Of a stretch of 64,000 bases of DNA, positions 26,467 to 35,801 are shown piece after piece. The notes under the pieces are model-generated. The model searched no databases. It was not told the DNA's origin and saw nothing but the letters and a program-made list of their open reading frames with translations. The position numbers and the translations under genes are program-made. This stretch comes from UBA695 sp042691655 (GTDB taxonomy: Bacteria > Verrucomicrobiota > Verrucomicrobiia > Chthoniobacterales > Chthoniobacteraceae): positions 806,001 to 870,000 of the forward strand of contig CP170506.1 in the NCBI GenBank assembly GCA_042691655.1. The letters are read 5' to 3'. The first letter of the stretch is position 1; every line of letters begins with the position of its first letter.

Positions 26467-28033
26467 GGCCTACTCGGTACGATTCGGTGCCGGGTACCGC
26501 TGGTACGCCACGGTCACGGTCATGTTCGGCACCATCGTGACCACCGCCTCGAGCACCATGATCAACGTGGCCCTCCCGGATATCATGGGCGCGTTCGGCC
26601 TCGGTTCGGACCAGATCCAGTGGCTCTCCACGGGTTTCCTGGCGGCGATGACGGCCACGATGCTGCTGACGGCCTGGGCGCTCAATCGCCTGGGCTACCG
26701 GCTCTGTTTCATGGGGGCCCTCGGGCTTTTTATCGCGGGCTCGGTTATCGGGGCCTTGAGCCGGAGCGGCGGCGAGGTGATCCTTGCGCGCGTGCTCCAG
26801 GGGCTCGCCTCGGGGCTCATCCAGCCATCCGCGATGGTGGTGATGTCGCACGTTTTCCCACGCGGGCAGCGCGGGCGCGCCATGGGCATCTACGGCATCG
26901 GCGTGGTGCTCGCCCCGGCCCTGGGCCCGGCGCTGGGCGGCTACCTGGTGGACGAATACAACTGGCGCGATGTGTTTTGGGCCCTCACGCCGCTGAGCGC
27001 CTGCGGCATCGCGGCGGCGGCGGTGTTCCTGCCCGGGCTCGGCGACGAACGGCACCGGAAGGTCCCGCATCACTTTGACGGAGCCGGGTTCGCGCTGCTC
27101 TCCGTGTTTCTGGTGACGCTTTTGAGCGGCCTCTCCGACGGCCAGCGCGAGGGGTGGAACTCGGACTTCATTGTCACCCTGTTCGCCGTCTCGCTGCTCG
27201 CTTTTGGCGCGTTTGTGGCCCGGGAGCTGACCTTCCACACGCCGCTTCTGAATTTGCGCGTCTTCGCCAATGCCCGCTTCGCGGCGAGCTGTGTCGTCTC
27301 GTTCGCGCTGGGCGTGGGGATCTACGGCTCCACCTACATCGTCCCGCTCTTCCTGCAACTGGTGCAGGGCTACACGCCCACGCGCTCCGGCCTGCTCCTG
27401 ATGCCTGCCGGGTTTGTGCTCGCGCTGGTTTTCCCCTGCACCGGGCTGCTGGCCGACTTGCTGCCGCCGTGGATTCCCATCACCGTGGGGCTCGGCATTT
27501 TTGGCGTTTCCAACTGGCTCTGCGGCGGGGTGGATGTCGATACGCCCTTCTGGTTGTTTGCCCTGTGGATCGTCGTGGGGCGGATAGGACTCGGGATGAT
27601 CACGCCGTCGCTCAATGCCGGGGCGCTGCGGGCGCTGCCGCACGCGTTGCTGGCGCAGGGCTCGGGGACGGTCAATTTCGTGCGGCAACTGGGGGGAGCC
27701 TTGGGCGTCAATTTGCTCTCGGTCATCATCGACCGGCGCGGAGCCTTCCACGGGGCGGCGCTTGCGGAGGCGGTTACGGCCTCCACGGCGGCGGCCAGCG
27801 AAACCGTGCGGAGGCTCATCCCGCTAGTGAACCACTGGGGCAGCCCTTTCGGGACCCGCCTGCCGCAAGGCGCGTCGCCCACCGCGAGCGCTTATTTGGA
27901 GAGCATGCTGATGCCCAAAGCGCGGCTGCTGGCTTACCAGGACGGCTTCCTGGTCGTCGCGCTGATGTTCCTTATATCGCTGGCGGCCGGGCTGCTCATG
28001 CGCGGGCGCGGCGCAGAGGCGGAGCCGAAATAA
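26453..28033 (+). CDS. emrB: DHA2-family MFS drug efflux pump (EmrB/QacA type)
   Basis: This 526-residue, highly hydrophobic protein has about 14 membrane helices. DHA2 features visible are MINVALPDIMGAFG in helix 1, a motif-A-like loop after helix 2 (LNRLGYRLCFMGALG), and motif C (GVVLAPALGPALGGYLVDEYNWRDVF). It overlaps emrA by 14 bp. Together with EmrA it should export toxic lipophilic compounds by proton antiport. A bidirectional terminator follows. Confidence 0.88.
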   Translation: MSPIKAYSVRFGAGYRWYATVTVMFGTIVTTASSTMINVALPDIMGAFGLGSDQIQWLSTGFLAAMTATMLLTAWALNRLGYRLCFMGALGLFIAGSVIGALSRSGGEVILARVLQGLASGLIQPSAMVVMSHVFPRGQRGRAMGIYGIGVVLAPALGPALGGYLVDEYNWRDVFWALTPLSACGIAAAAVFLPGLGDERHRKVPHHFDGAGFALLSVFLVTLLSGLSDGQREGWNSDFIVTLFAVSLLAFGAFVARELTFHTPLLNLRVFANARFAASCVVSFALGVGIYGSTYIVPLFLQLVQGYTPTRSGLLLMPAGFVLALVFPCTGLLADLLPPWIPITVGLGIFGVSNWLCGGVDVDTPFWLFALWIVVGRIGLGMITPSLNAGALRALPHALLAQGSGTVNFVRQLGGALGVNLLSVIIDRRGAFHGAALAEAVTASTAAASETVRRLIPLVNHWGSPFGTRLPQGASPTASAYLESMLMPKARLLAYQDGFLVVALMFLISLAAGLLMRGRGAEAEPK

Positions 28034-28039
28034 AAAACA

Positions 28040-28079
28040 GCCGCCTCCCAGGCAAGAAACGGCTTGCCAGGGAGGCGGC
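28040..28079. terminator. Bidirectional terminator between emrB and oprB
   Basis: GCCGCCTCCC-AG-GCAAG ... CTTGC-CA-GGGAGGCGGC forms a long hairpin between two convergent genes, with AAAAAA just upstream on the plus strand (a U-run for the minus-strand transcript). Confidence 0.85.
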
Positions 28080-28106
28080 GATGCATGCTGCCTGTCTGTC
28101 TACTAA

Positions 28107-29441
28107 CTAAAAGGTCACGCCGAGCTGGGCTCCGAGCACCACGGCATTCGGGATGCGGTGGGCTCCCGCCGGGTTCAGGATGAGCTGAACGTCCGGCTGG
28201 ATGTAGGCGAATTTGGTCAGCGCGATCCGGTGGCCGGTTTCGAGGACCGCCTCGTATTGAGGCCGCCCGCCGCCTGCCGCTTCAACGCTGTCGGCATAGA
28301 CGCTGCTGAAGCGCCCGTAGACAGCGTGCAGCATCGTGTGATCGTCGTCGCGGCCGGGGATGAGGCCCTTGTAGTTGAGCCCCAATGTGGCCTGCCACGG
28401 CATGATGGAAATTTCCTTCTGAGGATAGAGGCAGCCTGCGGTAAAGACCGTCAGGCCTTGATCGCTGCCGGGGCCTTCCTGGTAGACCATTTGGTCGGCG
28501 TGGGCGTAGACACCGTAGGAGTTGGTGCCTTTATCCGTCGTGGAGTTGAACTTCGTGTACTCATAGGAGGAGTACGACGCGCCTACCCAGTAGTGGCCGG
28601 GGAGGCCCTTCATCTCGGCCGGTTTCCCCTTGCCGTCGCCGGTGCCGGGAACGGCCTGTTTGTTGAACTCCGGGGTCCAGCCGACCTGGCCGATTACGAA
28701 CGCGCAGTCGCCGCTGGTGATGTCCCAGTTCACGCCGTTCAAGCGCGAGTTAAAGAGCCGGTCGCCGCCCTGGAATACGCCGAGTTGCGCGTAGGTTTCG
28801 CCGGTCGGCTGTACCTTGATGCTGCCCGCCCAGGTCGAGTAAGGGTAGGCGGAGAACTGCGTATCGAATAACACCGCGCGGATGTCGCCGTTGATCGCGT
28901 TGTTGAGCGAATAGCCGTAGAGCGGCGAGGAGTTGAAGTCGTCGCTGGCGCTGAAGCGGCCGAGCTTGACGGTTACTTTGTCATTGGCGATTTTCTGCTC
29001 CAGGTAGACGCCGTAGAGGAACACATTCTGGCCGCCGTAGCACTGCTGGGCGTCGAAGTTGCTCCCAACGTAGTGTTTGGTCAGGCTTTCGCCGTCGCGG
29101 TTAATGCCGCTTACGGTGAAGGTGGCGCCATTCCAGCCGATGAGTTTTTCGAGGTCCAGGTGGACGCCGAAATACCAGTCGTCAACGTAGGTTGCACCGC
29201 GGCGCATTCCTCCGCTGACGACCCCGGCGGGGATGCTGGTGTAAAAGCCGAAGAACTGGATGCCGTCGGCTTCGAGGCGATCCCGCAGACCGCCCCAGTT
29301 TCCGGTGGCGTACTTGCCGTTGAGCCATTCATCCCAGCCGGTGGGTGTGGAGCTTACCGTTGCAGTGGAGGGGCTGGCGCAGGCCATTACGCCCGAGAGG
29401 GCTAGGGCACTGGCAATCGTGGATGCAATGCGTGGTTTCAT
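28107..29441 (-). CDS. oprB: OprB-family carbohydrate-selective porin
   Basis: A 444-residue outer-membrane protein with an N-terminal signal peptide (residues about 1-27), the OprB-type opening WLNGKYATGNWGGLRDRLEADGIQFFGFYT, many alternating beta-strands and a terminal Phe (LGVTF). It is the last gene of the fructose PTS operon, 57 bp after fruK, so it probably lets fructose or fructose-containing sugars cross the outer membrane. No Shine-Dalgarno sequence; the leader ends CCAATCCCCC before the ATG. Confidence 0.85.
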   Translation of the reverse strand: MKPRIASTIASALALSGVMACASPSTATVSSTPTGWDEWLNGKYATGNWGGLRDRLEADGIQFFGFYTSIPAGVVSGGMRRGATYVDDWYFGVHLDLEKLIGWNGATFTVSGINRDGESLTKHYVGSNFDAQQCYGGQNVFLYGVYLEQKIANDKVTVKLGRFSASDDFNSSPLYGYSLNNAINGDIRAVLFDTQFSAYPYSTWAGSIKVQPTGETYAQLGVFQGGDRLFNSRLNGVNWDITSGDCAFVIGQVGWTPEFNKQAVPGTGDGKGKPAEMKGLPGHYWVGASYSSYEYTKFNSTTDKGTNSYGVYAHADQMVYQEGPGSDQGLTVFTAGCLYPQKEISIMPWQATLGLNYKGLIPGRDDDHTMLHAVYGRFSSVYADSVEAAGGGRPQYEAVLETGHRIALTKFAYIQPDVQLILNPAGAHRIPNAVVLGAQLGVTF

Positions 29442-29498
29442 GGGGGATTGGTTAGGATGGGGTTGTTGATCGAGAGTTGTTGTTGGGAAGGTACGGGC

Positions 29499-30446
29499 TT
29501 AGGAAAGGATGACTTGCCGCCGGGTATCGGCGACGGCGGCGGGAAAATCGGCGCAGGGCTTGAGCTGGCGGGTGAGGGCCTGGACGGAGAACGCCGTACC
29601 GAGTTCCGCGCAGGCGTCCAGCGGCAGGCCCTGGAGCTGGGCGGAAATGATGCCCGCCACCATGGCGTCTCCCGCGCCGACGGTGCTGCGCACTTCGATA
29701 TCCGGCGGCCTGGCGATTACGGAATCATCCTTCGTCACAAAGCAGGCGCCCTTTTTGCCCATGGAGACGACGACCATTTCGATGCCGCTCTCCACGAGCG
29801 TCCGGGCGGCCTTGATGACCGAGGCTTCATCGGGCAGCGAAATGCCCAAGAGCGCCTCCAGTTCGTGGATGTTCGGCTTGATGATTGTGGGCGCGGCCAC
29901 CAGGGCCAGCCGCAGCGGTTCGTCGCTGGTGTCCACGAGGACCTTGCGCCCGAGCTCCTTGAGGAAGCTGACGATGTCCCGGTAAATGGCGGGCCTTACT
30001 CCCGGGGGAACGCTGCCGCCCAGGACGAACCAGGGGGCCTTGAGCGTTTCCATTTTGATGCAAAGCGTTTGGATATCGCCGGGCTCGGGGGCGATGCCGG
30101 GGAAGTTGATATCCGTGGTGGAGGCGTCCTGCGGGTCGGTGATCTTGATGCCGATGCGCGTCTCGCCCTCGATGCGCACGAAGCTGTCGGTGATTTTCTT
30201 GGAGGCGAAGAGGCGCTCGAAAATCGTGGCGTTTTCGCGGCCCAGGAAACCGGTCACGGCCACGCGGCTGCCAGCGTCGGCCAGCGACGCCGCGACGTTG
30301 ACTCCCTTGCCGCCCGCCGTGTTGCAGACAGACTCAACGCGGTTGACGGCCCCGGGTTTGAAGCCGGAGATGGCGACGGTGCGGTCGATCGCGGGGTTGA
30401 GCGTGACGGTGACGGCGTCGAAGGAGAGAGGTGCGGTGGTGGACAT
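29499..30446 (-). CDS. fruK: 1-phosphofructokinase
   Basis: The ATG at 30446 gives 315 residues (MSTTAPLSFDAVTVTLNPAIDRTVAI); longer frames run into the upstream gene. PfkB-family features: NPAIDRT near the start, GGKGVNVA (signature 1), TIIKPNIHELEALLG, and the catalytic GAGDAMVAGI (signature 2). It phosphorylates fructose 1-phosphate, made by the fructose PTS, to fructose 1,6-bisphosphate in the cytoplasm. It lies 11 bp after the PTS phosphotransferase fusion gene. Confidence 0.9.
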   Translation of the reverse strand: MSTTAPLSFDAVTVTLNPAIDRTVAISGFKPGAVNRVESVCNTAGGKGVNVAASLADAGSRVAVTGFLGRENATIFERLFASKKITDSFVRIEGETRIGIKITDPQDASTTDINFPGIAPEPGDIQTLCIKMETLKAPWFVLGGSVPPGVRPAIYRDIVSFLKELGRKVLVDTSDEPLRLALVAAPTIIKPNIHELEALLGISLPDEASVIKAARTLVESGIEMVVVSMGKKGACFVTKDDSVIARPPDIEVRSTVGAGDAMVAGIISAQLQGLPLDACAELGTAFSVQALTRQLKPCADFPAAVADTRRQVILS

Positions 30447-30457
30447 ATTCGGTGATA

Positions 30458-32920
30458 CTAAGGGATGATAAGATCGCGAACTTCCGCGGCGGATTGGCAG
30501 GTGAGGGCCTTGGCGGCGATAGTCCGGGCCTGGGCCAGGGAGATTTTCCGCAGCCGGGCCTTGATGGCGGCGATACTCGGCAGGCTCATGCTCAGCTCGG
30601 TGACGCCGAGACCGGCCAGGATGATTGCGCCGCGCGGATCGCCCGCGATGCCGCCGCATACGCCGACCCATTTCCCGGCGGCGGCCGCGGCGCGTGTGGT
30701 CATTTCGATCATCCTCAGTACCGCCGGGTGCAGCGCGTCTACTTGTTTGGTCAGCACCGGGTGCATCCGGTCCATGGCGTAGACGTACTGCGCCAGGTCG
30801 TTGGTGCCGATGGAGAAAAAGTCGGCTTCGCGAGCCAGCTCCGGGGCCATCAACGCCGCCGAAGGAACCTCGACCATGATGCCGATCTCCACCGGAGCCA
30901 CGCCAAGTTCCTTGCGAACTTTTTCGGCGATTTCCTTACCCTCGCGCAGTTCCTCCAGCGTGGCGACCATCGGGAACATGATCTTGATGGGGCCGGTCGT
31001 CGAGGCGCGGTAGATGGCGCGCAGCTGCGGGATGAAAAGCTCCGGCTGGCGCAGGCAGAGGCGGATGCCGCGCGTGCCCAGGAACGGATTATCCTCATGC
31101 GGCAGCGAGAGGTAGGGGACGGCTTTGTCGCCGCCGATATCCAGCGTGCGGATGATGAGCGGCAGGCCGTTGAGGGCGGAGGTCATGGCGCTGTAGGCCT
31201 CGAACTGCTCCTCCTCGGTTGGCGGGGTGTTGCGGGAGAGGAAGAGGAATTCCGTCCGCATGAGCCCCACGCCTTCCGCTCCGGCCTCCACGGCCAGCGC
31301 GGCCTCGGAGGGCTTGCTGATGTTGGCGACGACTTCGATGCGGTGATCGTCGGTGAGGATGGCCGGTTGGTAGCGGGTCTGGTATTCGATGTCGCGGCGG
31401 TGTTGCAGATCGATCTGGAAATTCTCCGCCGAACGCAGGTCGGCTTCGCTGGGCGCTACGTAGAGGCTGCCCGCGCTGCCGTCCAAGATGCAGAGAACGC
31501 CGTCGGTCTGCTCCAGCAGGGCCGGACCGGCTCCGACCATCGCGGGCAGATCGAGCGAGCGGGCGATGATGGCCGTGTGCGAGGTCGCCCCGCCCAGGGC
31601 CGTGCAGAGGCCCAGGATGCGCTTGGGGTCGAGCCGGGCGGTGTGCGAGGGCGTCAGGTCCTCGGCGACCAGGATGACCGGGTGATCGGGAAGGGTGATC
31701 TCGCCCTGCTCGGAGGGAGCCAGTAAGCGCAGCACGCGCTGGCCCACGTCATGAAGATCCACGGCGCGGCCGGAGAGGCGCTCGTTGTTGACCTGGGCGA
31801 CCTCCGCCACCCGCTGGTTGATGATTTGCTGCCAGCTCCAGGCGGCCCCGTGGCCCATTTCAATCAGTTCGAGGACGTCTTTGAGGAGATCGGGGTCCGT
31901 GAGGAAGGCCTGGTGGGCGCGGAAAATCGCGGCCTCTTGTTTGCCGCAGCGGTCTTTGACGGCGTCGTAAATATCGGTGAGCTGATCGTGGGCGGTTTGC
32001 AGCGCATCCCTGATTTCCGTCTCGGCGTCCTCCTGGGTCTGCAAAGCGTCCTCCACGATGATCCGGCTGGTCTGGAGATGGAAGAGCGGCCCGATGGCGA
32101 TGCCCGGCGAGGCAGAGATGCCGCTCACGCGCGGGCTCAGCTCGGAGGCTGGGCTCCAGAGCACCTCGTCGACGTGGATCTTGACTTCCTCGGCCTCGCC
32201 GAGCCCACTTTCCACGGCGGCTTTGAGCGCCGTGAGCGCGGCTTCGGCGTCCACGCCGCTGGCGACGATGCGTAGCGTTGAGCCGCCGTCGATGCCGAGT
32301 TTCAAAAGCGAGGCCATCGATTTGCCGTTGGCCGTTTTGCCGTTGAACTCCACGCGGATCTCGGAATGGAACTGCGCGGCTTCATCCACAAACACTGTTG
32401 CGGGCCGGGCGTGCAAACCCGCGCCCGGCAGCAGGGAGACCTCCACGCTCACCGCGCCCGCGAGTTGCTCGGGCTGGGCGCTCTCCCTGGCGGGGCTGCG
32501 GCGTAGCGCGGCGATGATAATCTGCGGGTCCTCGGCTTCCGCCAGGCGGCGGGAAAGCTCGGAGTCGTCCAGCACATCGGTGAGCGCGGCGAGGACGCCC
32601 AGGTGTTCGTCCGAGCGAGCGGCGATCCCCACCACGAGGCGCACGACCTGGTTGCCATTCCACACGACGCCGTCGCGCACTTGCACGATGGCAATGGCCG
32701 TGTGGTGGATGAGTTCCCGGTCGGCCTGCATCCCGTGGGGGATGGCGATGCCGTTGCCGAGGAACGTATCGGCCTGTTTCTCGCGGCCCAGCATGCTCTC
32801 GATGTAGCCGGGCGCGATGGCTCCGCTTTTGACGAGGAGCTGGCCCACCTCGCGAATCGCTGCTTCCTTGGTGGTGGCGCGGGACCGTAGCGCGATGTCC
32901 TGGGGCGTGAGCTGGATCAT
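30458..32920 (-). CDS. Fused PTS protein: EIIA(Fru)-HPr-Enzyme I
   Basis: This 820-residue protein joins three PTS parts: EIIA of fructose type (residues 1-143, active H62 in AIPHG), HPr (about 157-245, H170 in GLHARPAT, with a Ser-containing NGKSMASLL near 201), and Enzyme I (about 265-820, H448 in GGATSHTAII, then LMRTEFLFLSR and NPFLGTRGIR). It passes phosphate from PEP to FruA on its own, without separate ptsH/ptsI. Located 12 bp after fruA. Domain order equals the multiphosphoryl transfer proteins such as those of Rhodobacter and Xanthomonas. Confidence 0.9.
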   Translation of the reverse strand: MIQLTPQDIALRSRATTKEAAIREVGQLLVKSGAIAPGYIESMLGREKQADTFLGNGIAIPHGMQADRELIHHTAIAIVQVRDGVVWNGNQVVRLVVGIAARSDEHLGVLAALTDVLDDSELSRRLAEAEDPQIIIAALRRSPARESAQPEQLAGAVSVEVSLLPGAGLHARPATVFVDEAAQFHSEIRVEFNGKTANGKSMASLLKLGIDGGSTLRIVASGVDAEAALTALKAAVESGLGEAEEVKIHVDEVLWSPASELSPRVSGISASPGIAIGPLFHLQTSRIIVEDALQTQEDAETEIRDALQTAHDQLTDIYDAVKDRCGKQEAAIFRAHQAFLTDPDLLKDVLELIEMGHGAAWSWQQIINQRVAEVAQVNNERLSGRAVDLHDVGQRVLRLLAPSEQGEITLPDHPVILVAEDLTPSHTARLDPKRILGLCTALGGATSHTAIIARSLDLPAMVGAGPALLEQTDGVLCILDGSAGSLYVAPSEADLRSAENFQIDLQHRRDIEYQTRYQPAILTDDHRIEVVANISKPSEAALAVEAGAEGVGLMRTEFLFLSRNTPPTEEEQFEAYSAMTSALNGLPLIIRTLDIGGDKAVPYLSLPHEDNPFLGTRGIRLCLRQPELFIPQLRAIYRASTTGPIKIMFPMVATLEELREGKEIAEKVRKELGVAPVEIGIMVEVPSAALMAPELAREADFFSIGTNDLAQYVYAMDRMHPVLTKQVDALHPAVLRMIEMTTRAAAAAGKWVGVCGGIAGDPRGAIILAGLGVTELSMSLPSIAAIKARLRKISLAQARTIAAKALTCQSAAEVRDLIIP

Positions 32921-32932
32921 ATTAAATGTGCG

Positions 32933-34732
32933 TTAGTGGTTGGCGGTGGCTGTGGCGGCCGGGGCGGTTGCGGGCACGGCGGCGTAGACCGGCTTTTTCA
33001 AGACAAAGAGGGCGGCGGTGGTGAGGAGCGTTCCGGCGACGACGGAGACGAGGAAGGGAATGAGCGGCGTGACGGCTCCCGGGATCAGCGCGGCAAAGAT
33101 GCCGCCGTGCGGGACGAGAAATTGCACCCCCGCTGACATCGAGATGGCCCCCGCCAGGGCGGAGCCGACCATGGTCGAGGGGATCACGCGGAAGGGGTCC
33201 TTGGCGGCGAAGGGAATCGCGCCTTCCGTGATGAAGGAGAGCCCGAGCACCAGGGCCGGGCCGCCTGCCTCGCGCTCTTCGGTGTCGAACCGGGTCTTAA
33301 AGAGGAACACCGCCAGCGCCAGGCCGAGAGGAGGCGTCATCCCGGCGGCGATGACCGCGCCCATGGGCGTGTAGACCTTGCTGGCGAGCAGGCCGACGGC
33401 GAAGGTGTAGGCGGCTTTGTTCACCGGCCCGCCCATGTCAAAGGCCATCATTGAGCCGAGGATAATCCCGAGGACTACCGCGTTGGCACCGCGCATCGTG
33501 TTGAGCCAGTGCGTCATGGTGTCGAGCACCACCTGGACGGGCGGGGCGATGACGTAGATCATGAGGAGCCCCACGATGATCGTGGAGAGGAAGGGCAAAA
33601 TGAGCACCGGCTTGAGCCCCTCCAGCGTTGAGGGCAGCTTGATTTTATCAGCCAGAAAGCGCGTCAGGTACCCGGCGAGGAAGCCGGAAACAATGCCGCC
33701 GAGGAAGCCCGCGCCAAGGTTCTGGGCGAGCATGCCGCCGACGAGCCCCGGGGCGATGCCCGGCCGGTCGGCGATCGAAAAGGCGATGAACGCGGAGAGA
33801 ACGGCGACGAAAAGATGGAAGGCCGTGCCGCCGCCGATCATGGAGAGCGCCGCGCCGAGCGTCCCCTTGGCGTCCCCGGCGTAGATGCCGCCGAGGGCGA
33901 AAGCGAGCGCGATGGCAAGGCCTCCCGCGATGACCACGGGCAGCATGTAGGAGACCCCCGTCATGAGGTGCTTGTAGGGGCCGGTGCGCGAGCGGGAGCG
34001 TTCCGCCTTGGCGGCCTCGACCGCGCTGACCAAGTTCGCGCCCGCGGCGGGAACGGCCAGGGCGAGCGCGGTCTTGATGACTTCCTGCCCGTTGCGCATG
34101 GCCTCGCTGGTGGAGGTCGTGTAGAGGCGCTTGCCGGTGAAGCGCGCGGCGTCGACGTTGGTGTCGGCGGCGATCACTACCGCGTCGGCTGCCGCGATTT
34201 CCTCGGGCGTCAGCGTGTTCTTGGCGCCGACCGAGCCCTGGGTTTCAATCTTGATCTGGTAGCCGAGGGCGCGGGCGGCTTTGTTGAGGGCCTCTGCGGC
34301 CATGAAGGTGTGGGCGATGCCGGTGGGACACGACGTAATGCCGACGAGCTTTTTCACTTCCGGCGCGGCCGGTTCCGGCTTGGCAGAGGCCACGGGAGCT
34401 GGGGCCGGTTGCGGAGCGGGTTCGGCGGGCAGCTTGGCCAGCGCGGCGGTGATGACGGCCTTGGTGTTGACGATGGCTTCGCTCGTGGGGACCTGGTAGA
34501 TCGGCTTTCCGGCGAAGCGCGCGGTGTCCACGCTGATATCCGTGGCGAGGATAATGACATCGGCCTCGGCGATTTCGCGTTCGGAGAGGGGATTCTTGGT
34601 GCCAATGGAGCCCTGGGTTTCGACTTTAATCCAGTGGCCCATCACTTCGGCTGCCTTTTTGAGGGCTTCCGCAGCGAGAAGGGTGTGTGCAATGCCGGTG
34701 GGGCAGGAGGTAATTGCGATGATGCGTTTCAT
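32933..34732 (-). CDS. fruA: Fructose PTS permease EIIB'BC
   Basis: A 599-residue protein with two IIB domains in tandem, each with the active-site motif TSCPTGIAHT (C10 and C135), a Pro/Ala linker between them (LPAEPAPQPAPAPVASAKP), and a IIC membrane domain from about 240 to 590. The duplicated IIB (B'B) is the E. coli FruA arrangement; here both cysteines are kept. It imports fructose as fructose 1-phosphate. First gene of the operon, divergent from the DeoR regulator. Confidence 0.9.
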   Translation of the reverse strand: MKRIIAITSCPTGIAHTLLAAEALKKAAEVMGHWIKVETQGSIGTKNPLSEREIAEADVIILATDISVDTARFAGKPIYQVPTSEAIVNTKAVITAALAKLPAEPAPQPAPAPVASAKPEPAAPEVKKLVGITSCPTGIAHTFMAAEALNKAARALGYQIKIETQGSVGAKNTLTPEEIAAADAVVIAADTNVDAARFTGKRLYTTSTSEAMRNGQEVIKTALALAVPAAGANLVSAVEAAKAERSRSRTGPYKHLMTGVSYMLPVVIAGGLAIALAFALGGIYAGDAKGTLGAALSMIGGGTAFHLFVAVLSAFIAFSIADRPGIAPGLVGGMLAQNLGAGFLGGIVSGFLAGYLTRFLADKIKLPSTLEGLKPVLILPFLSTIIVGLLMIYVIAPPVQVVLDTMTHWLNTMRGANAVVLGIILGSMMAFDMGGPVNKAAYTFAVGLLASKVYTPMGAVIAAGMTPPLGLALAVFLFKTRFDTEEREAGGPALVLGLSFITEGAIPFAAKDPFRVIPSTMVGSALAGAISMSAGVQFLVPHGGIFAALIPGAVTPLIPFLVSVVAGTLLTTAALFVLKKPVYAAVPATAPAATATANH

Positions 34733-34790
34733 ACCAGTGGGGGGACGGTGAACGAGTGAAAAGGTTTTCCGGAGATTCGGTTCCGAAGAT

Positions 34791-34892
34791 GATCGAAAGT
34801 TAGCAAAATGTTCCGAAAAATCAATAAATTTCTTTCATATGCTTTCGAAGGCTTTCGTTATGGAAGGAAATACCTTGCCTTAGCTTTCGAAG
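34791..34892. promoter_or_regulatory. Repeated GCTTTCGAAG sites, probable operators of the DeoR regulator
   Basis: Three direct copies are visible: GCTTTCGAAG (34841-34850), GCTTTCGTTA (34851-34860), GCTTTCGAAG (34883-34892), plus an inverted half-site GATCGAAAGT (34791-34800). Multiple short TTCG-centred repeats between divergent genes fit DeoR-family operator arrays and would control both fruA and the regulator. Confidence 0.6.
34797..34824 (-). promoter_or_regulatory. Candidate fruA promoter
   Basis: On the minus strand, TTGATT (34819-34824) and TAACTT (34797-34802) are separated by 16 bp. A CTTTCGATC half-site overlaps the -10 element. Confidence 0.4.
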
Positions 34893-34923
34893 TGTGTTTT
34901 ATTAGCAATAGATTCCCCCTTCC

Positions 34924-35727
34924 ATGAACGAAACCTCTAAAGACTCGTCGAAAGCCCCTATGATTCTGGAACGCCGCGGGCAGATTGCCGAGATGGTGCG
35001 CCGCAACGGGTCCGTCCGCGTGGGCGAACTGGCCGAGCGCTTTCGCGTCTCCGAGGTCACCATTCGGCTCGACTTGGTTGCGCTCGAAAAAGAGGGCGAA
35101 CTGATGCGTGACCGGGGCGGGGCCATCGCGCAGCGGCTGCTGGTGCCGGTGCAGTCGCTCATGGGGATGGAGCTCCGCAGCCAGCTCAACAACGATTCCA
35201 AAAAGCGGATCGGCCAAGCGGCGGCGCAATTCGTCCAGCCCGGGGATACGATCATACTAGATGCCGGGACGACCGTGGTCGAAATGGTGCCTTTCCTCGC
35301 CGGGATCGAGCACCTGACGGTCGTTACCAACGCGCTCAACGTCGCCCTTGCGCTCAACGAAAAGACCACGGCCAAGGTGCTGCTCCTGGGCGGAAACTTG
35401 AGCCGCGAATCGTGCAGCACCCTGGGACCCATCGGCGAGCGCACGCTGGCGGATATGGTGGTCCAGAAGACCTTCCTCGGGGCGCAGGCGCTCGACATCC
35501 GCCACGGGATTACCGACAGCACGCCGGAGATCGCGCAGAGCAAACGGGCCATGATCCACGCCGCGCGAAAAGTCGTTCTTTTAGTCGATTCCAGCAAATG
35601 GGGCAGGGGTGCGTTCATCAAAGTCGCTCCCGTCGGGGCCGTGCACACGCTCATTAGCGATGGCGGCCTGCCCGGCGAAGCGCGCACTTCGCTGGAGCAA
35701 AGCGGCGTTGAGCTGATCCTGGCGTAA
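34924..35727 (+). CDS. DeoR-family regulator of the fructose operon
   Basis: A 267-residue protein with an N-terminal helix-turn-helix (ERFRVSEVTIRLDLVALEKEGELMRDRGGA, about 38-67) and the DeoR sensor domain (DTIILDAGTTVVEMVPFL, LLGGNLSRESCSTLGP). Substrates sensed by this group are phosphorylated sugars; divergence from fruA-FPr-fruK points to fructose 1-phosphate or fructose 1,6-bisphosphate. A hairpin terminator follows 22 bp after its stop. Confidence 0.87.
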   Translation: MNETSKDSSKAPMILERRGQIAEMVRRNGSVRVGELAERFRVSEVTIRLDLVALEKEGELMRDRGGAIAQRLLVPVQSLMGMELRSQLNNDSKKRIGQAAAQFVQPGDTIILDAGTTVVEMVPFLAGIEHLTVVTNALNVALALNEKTTAKVLLLGGNLSRESCSTLGPIGERTLADMVVQKTFLGAQALDIRHGITDSTPEIAQSKRAMIHAARKVVLLVDSSKWGRGAFIKVAPVGAVHTLISDGGLPGEARTSLEQSGVELILA

Positions 35728-35744
35728 CCGGGGAGTCTTTTGGG

Positions 35745-35779
35745 GAAAAATCCGTGCCGGCTGAGGGCACGGCACGGAT
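35745..35779. terminator. Terminator between the DeoR gene and the stress cluster
   Basis: ATCCGTGCCG pairs exactly with CGGCACGGAT around a 10-base loop (35750-35779). A run of A before it (35746-35750) gives the U-tract for minus-strand transcripts; it probably serves both convergent genes. Confidence 0.75.
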
Positions 35780-35801
35780 CAATGAATCGGTCCGGTTGTT
35801 T

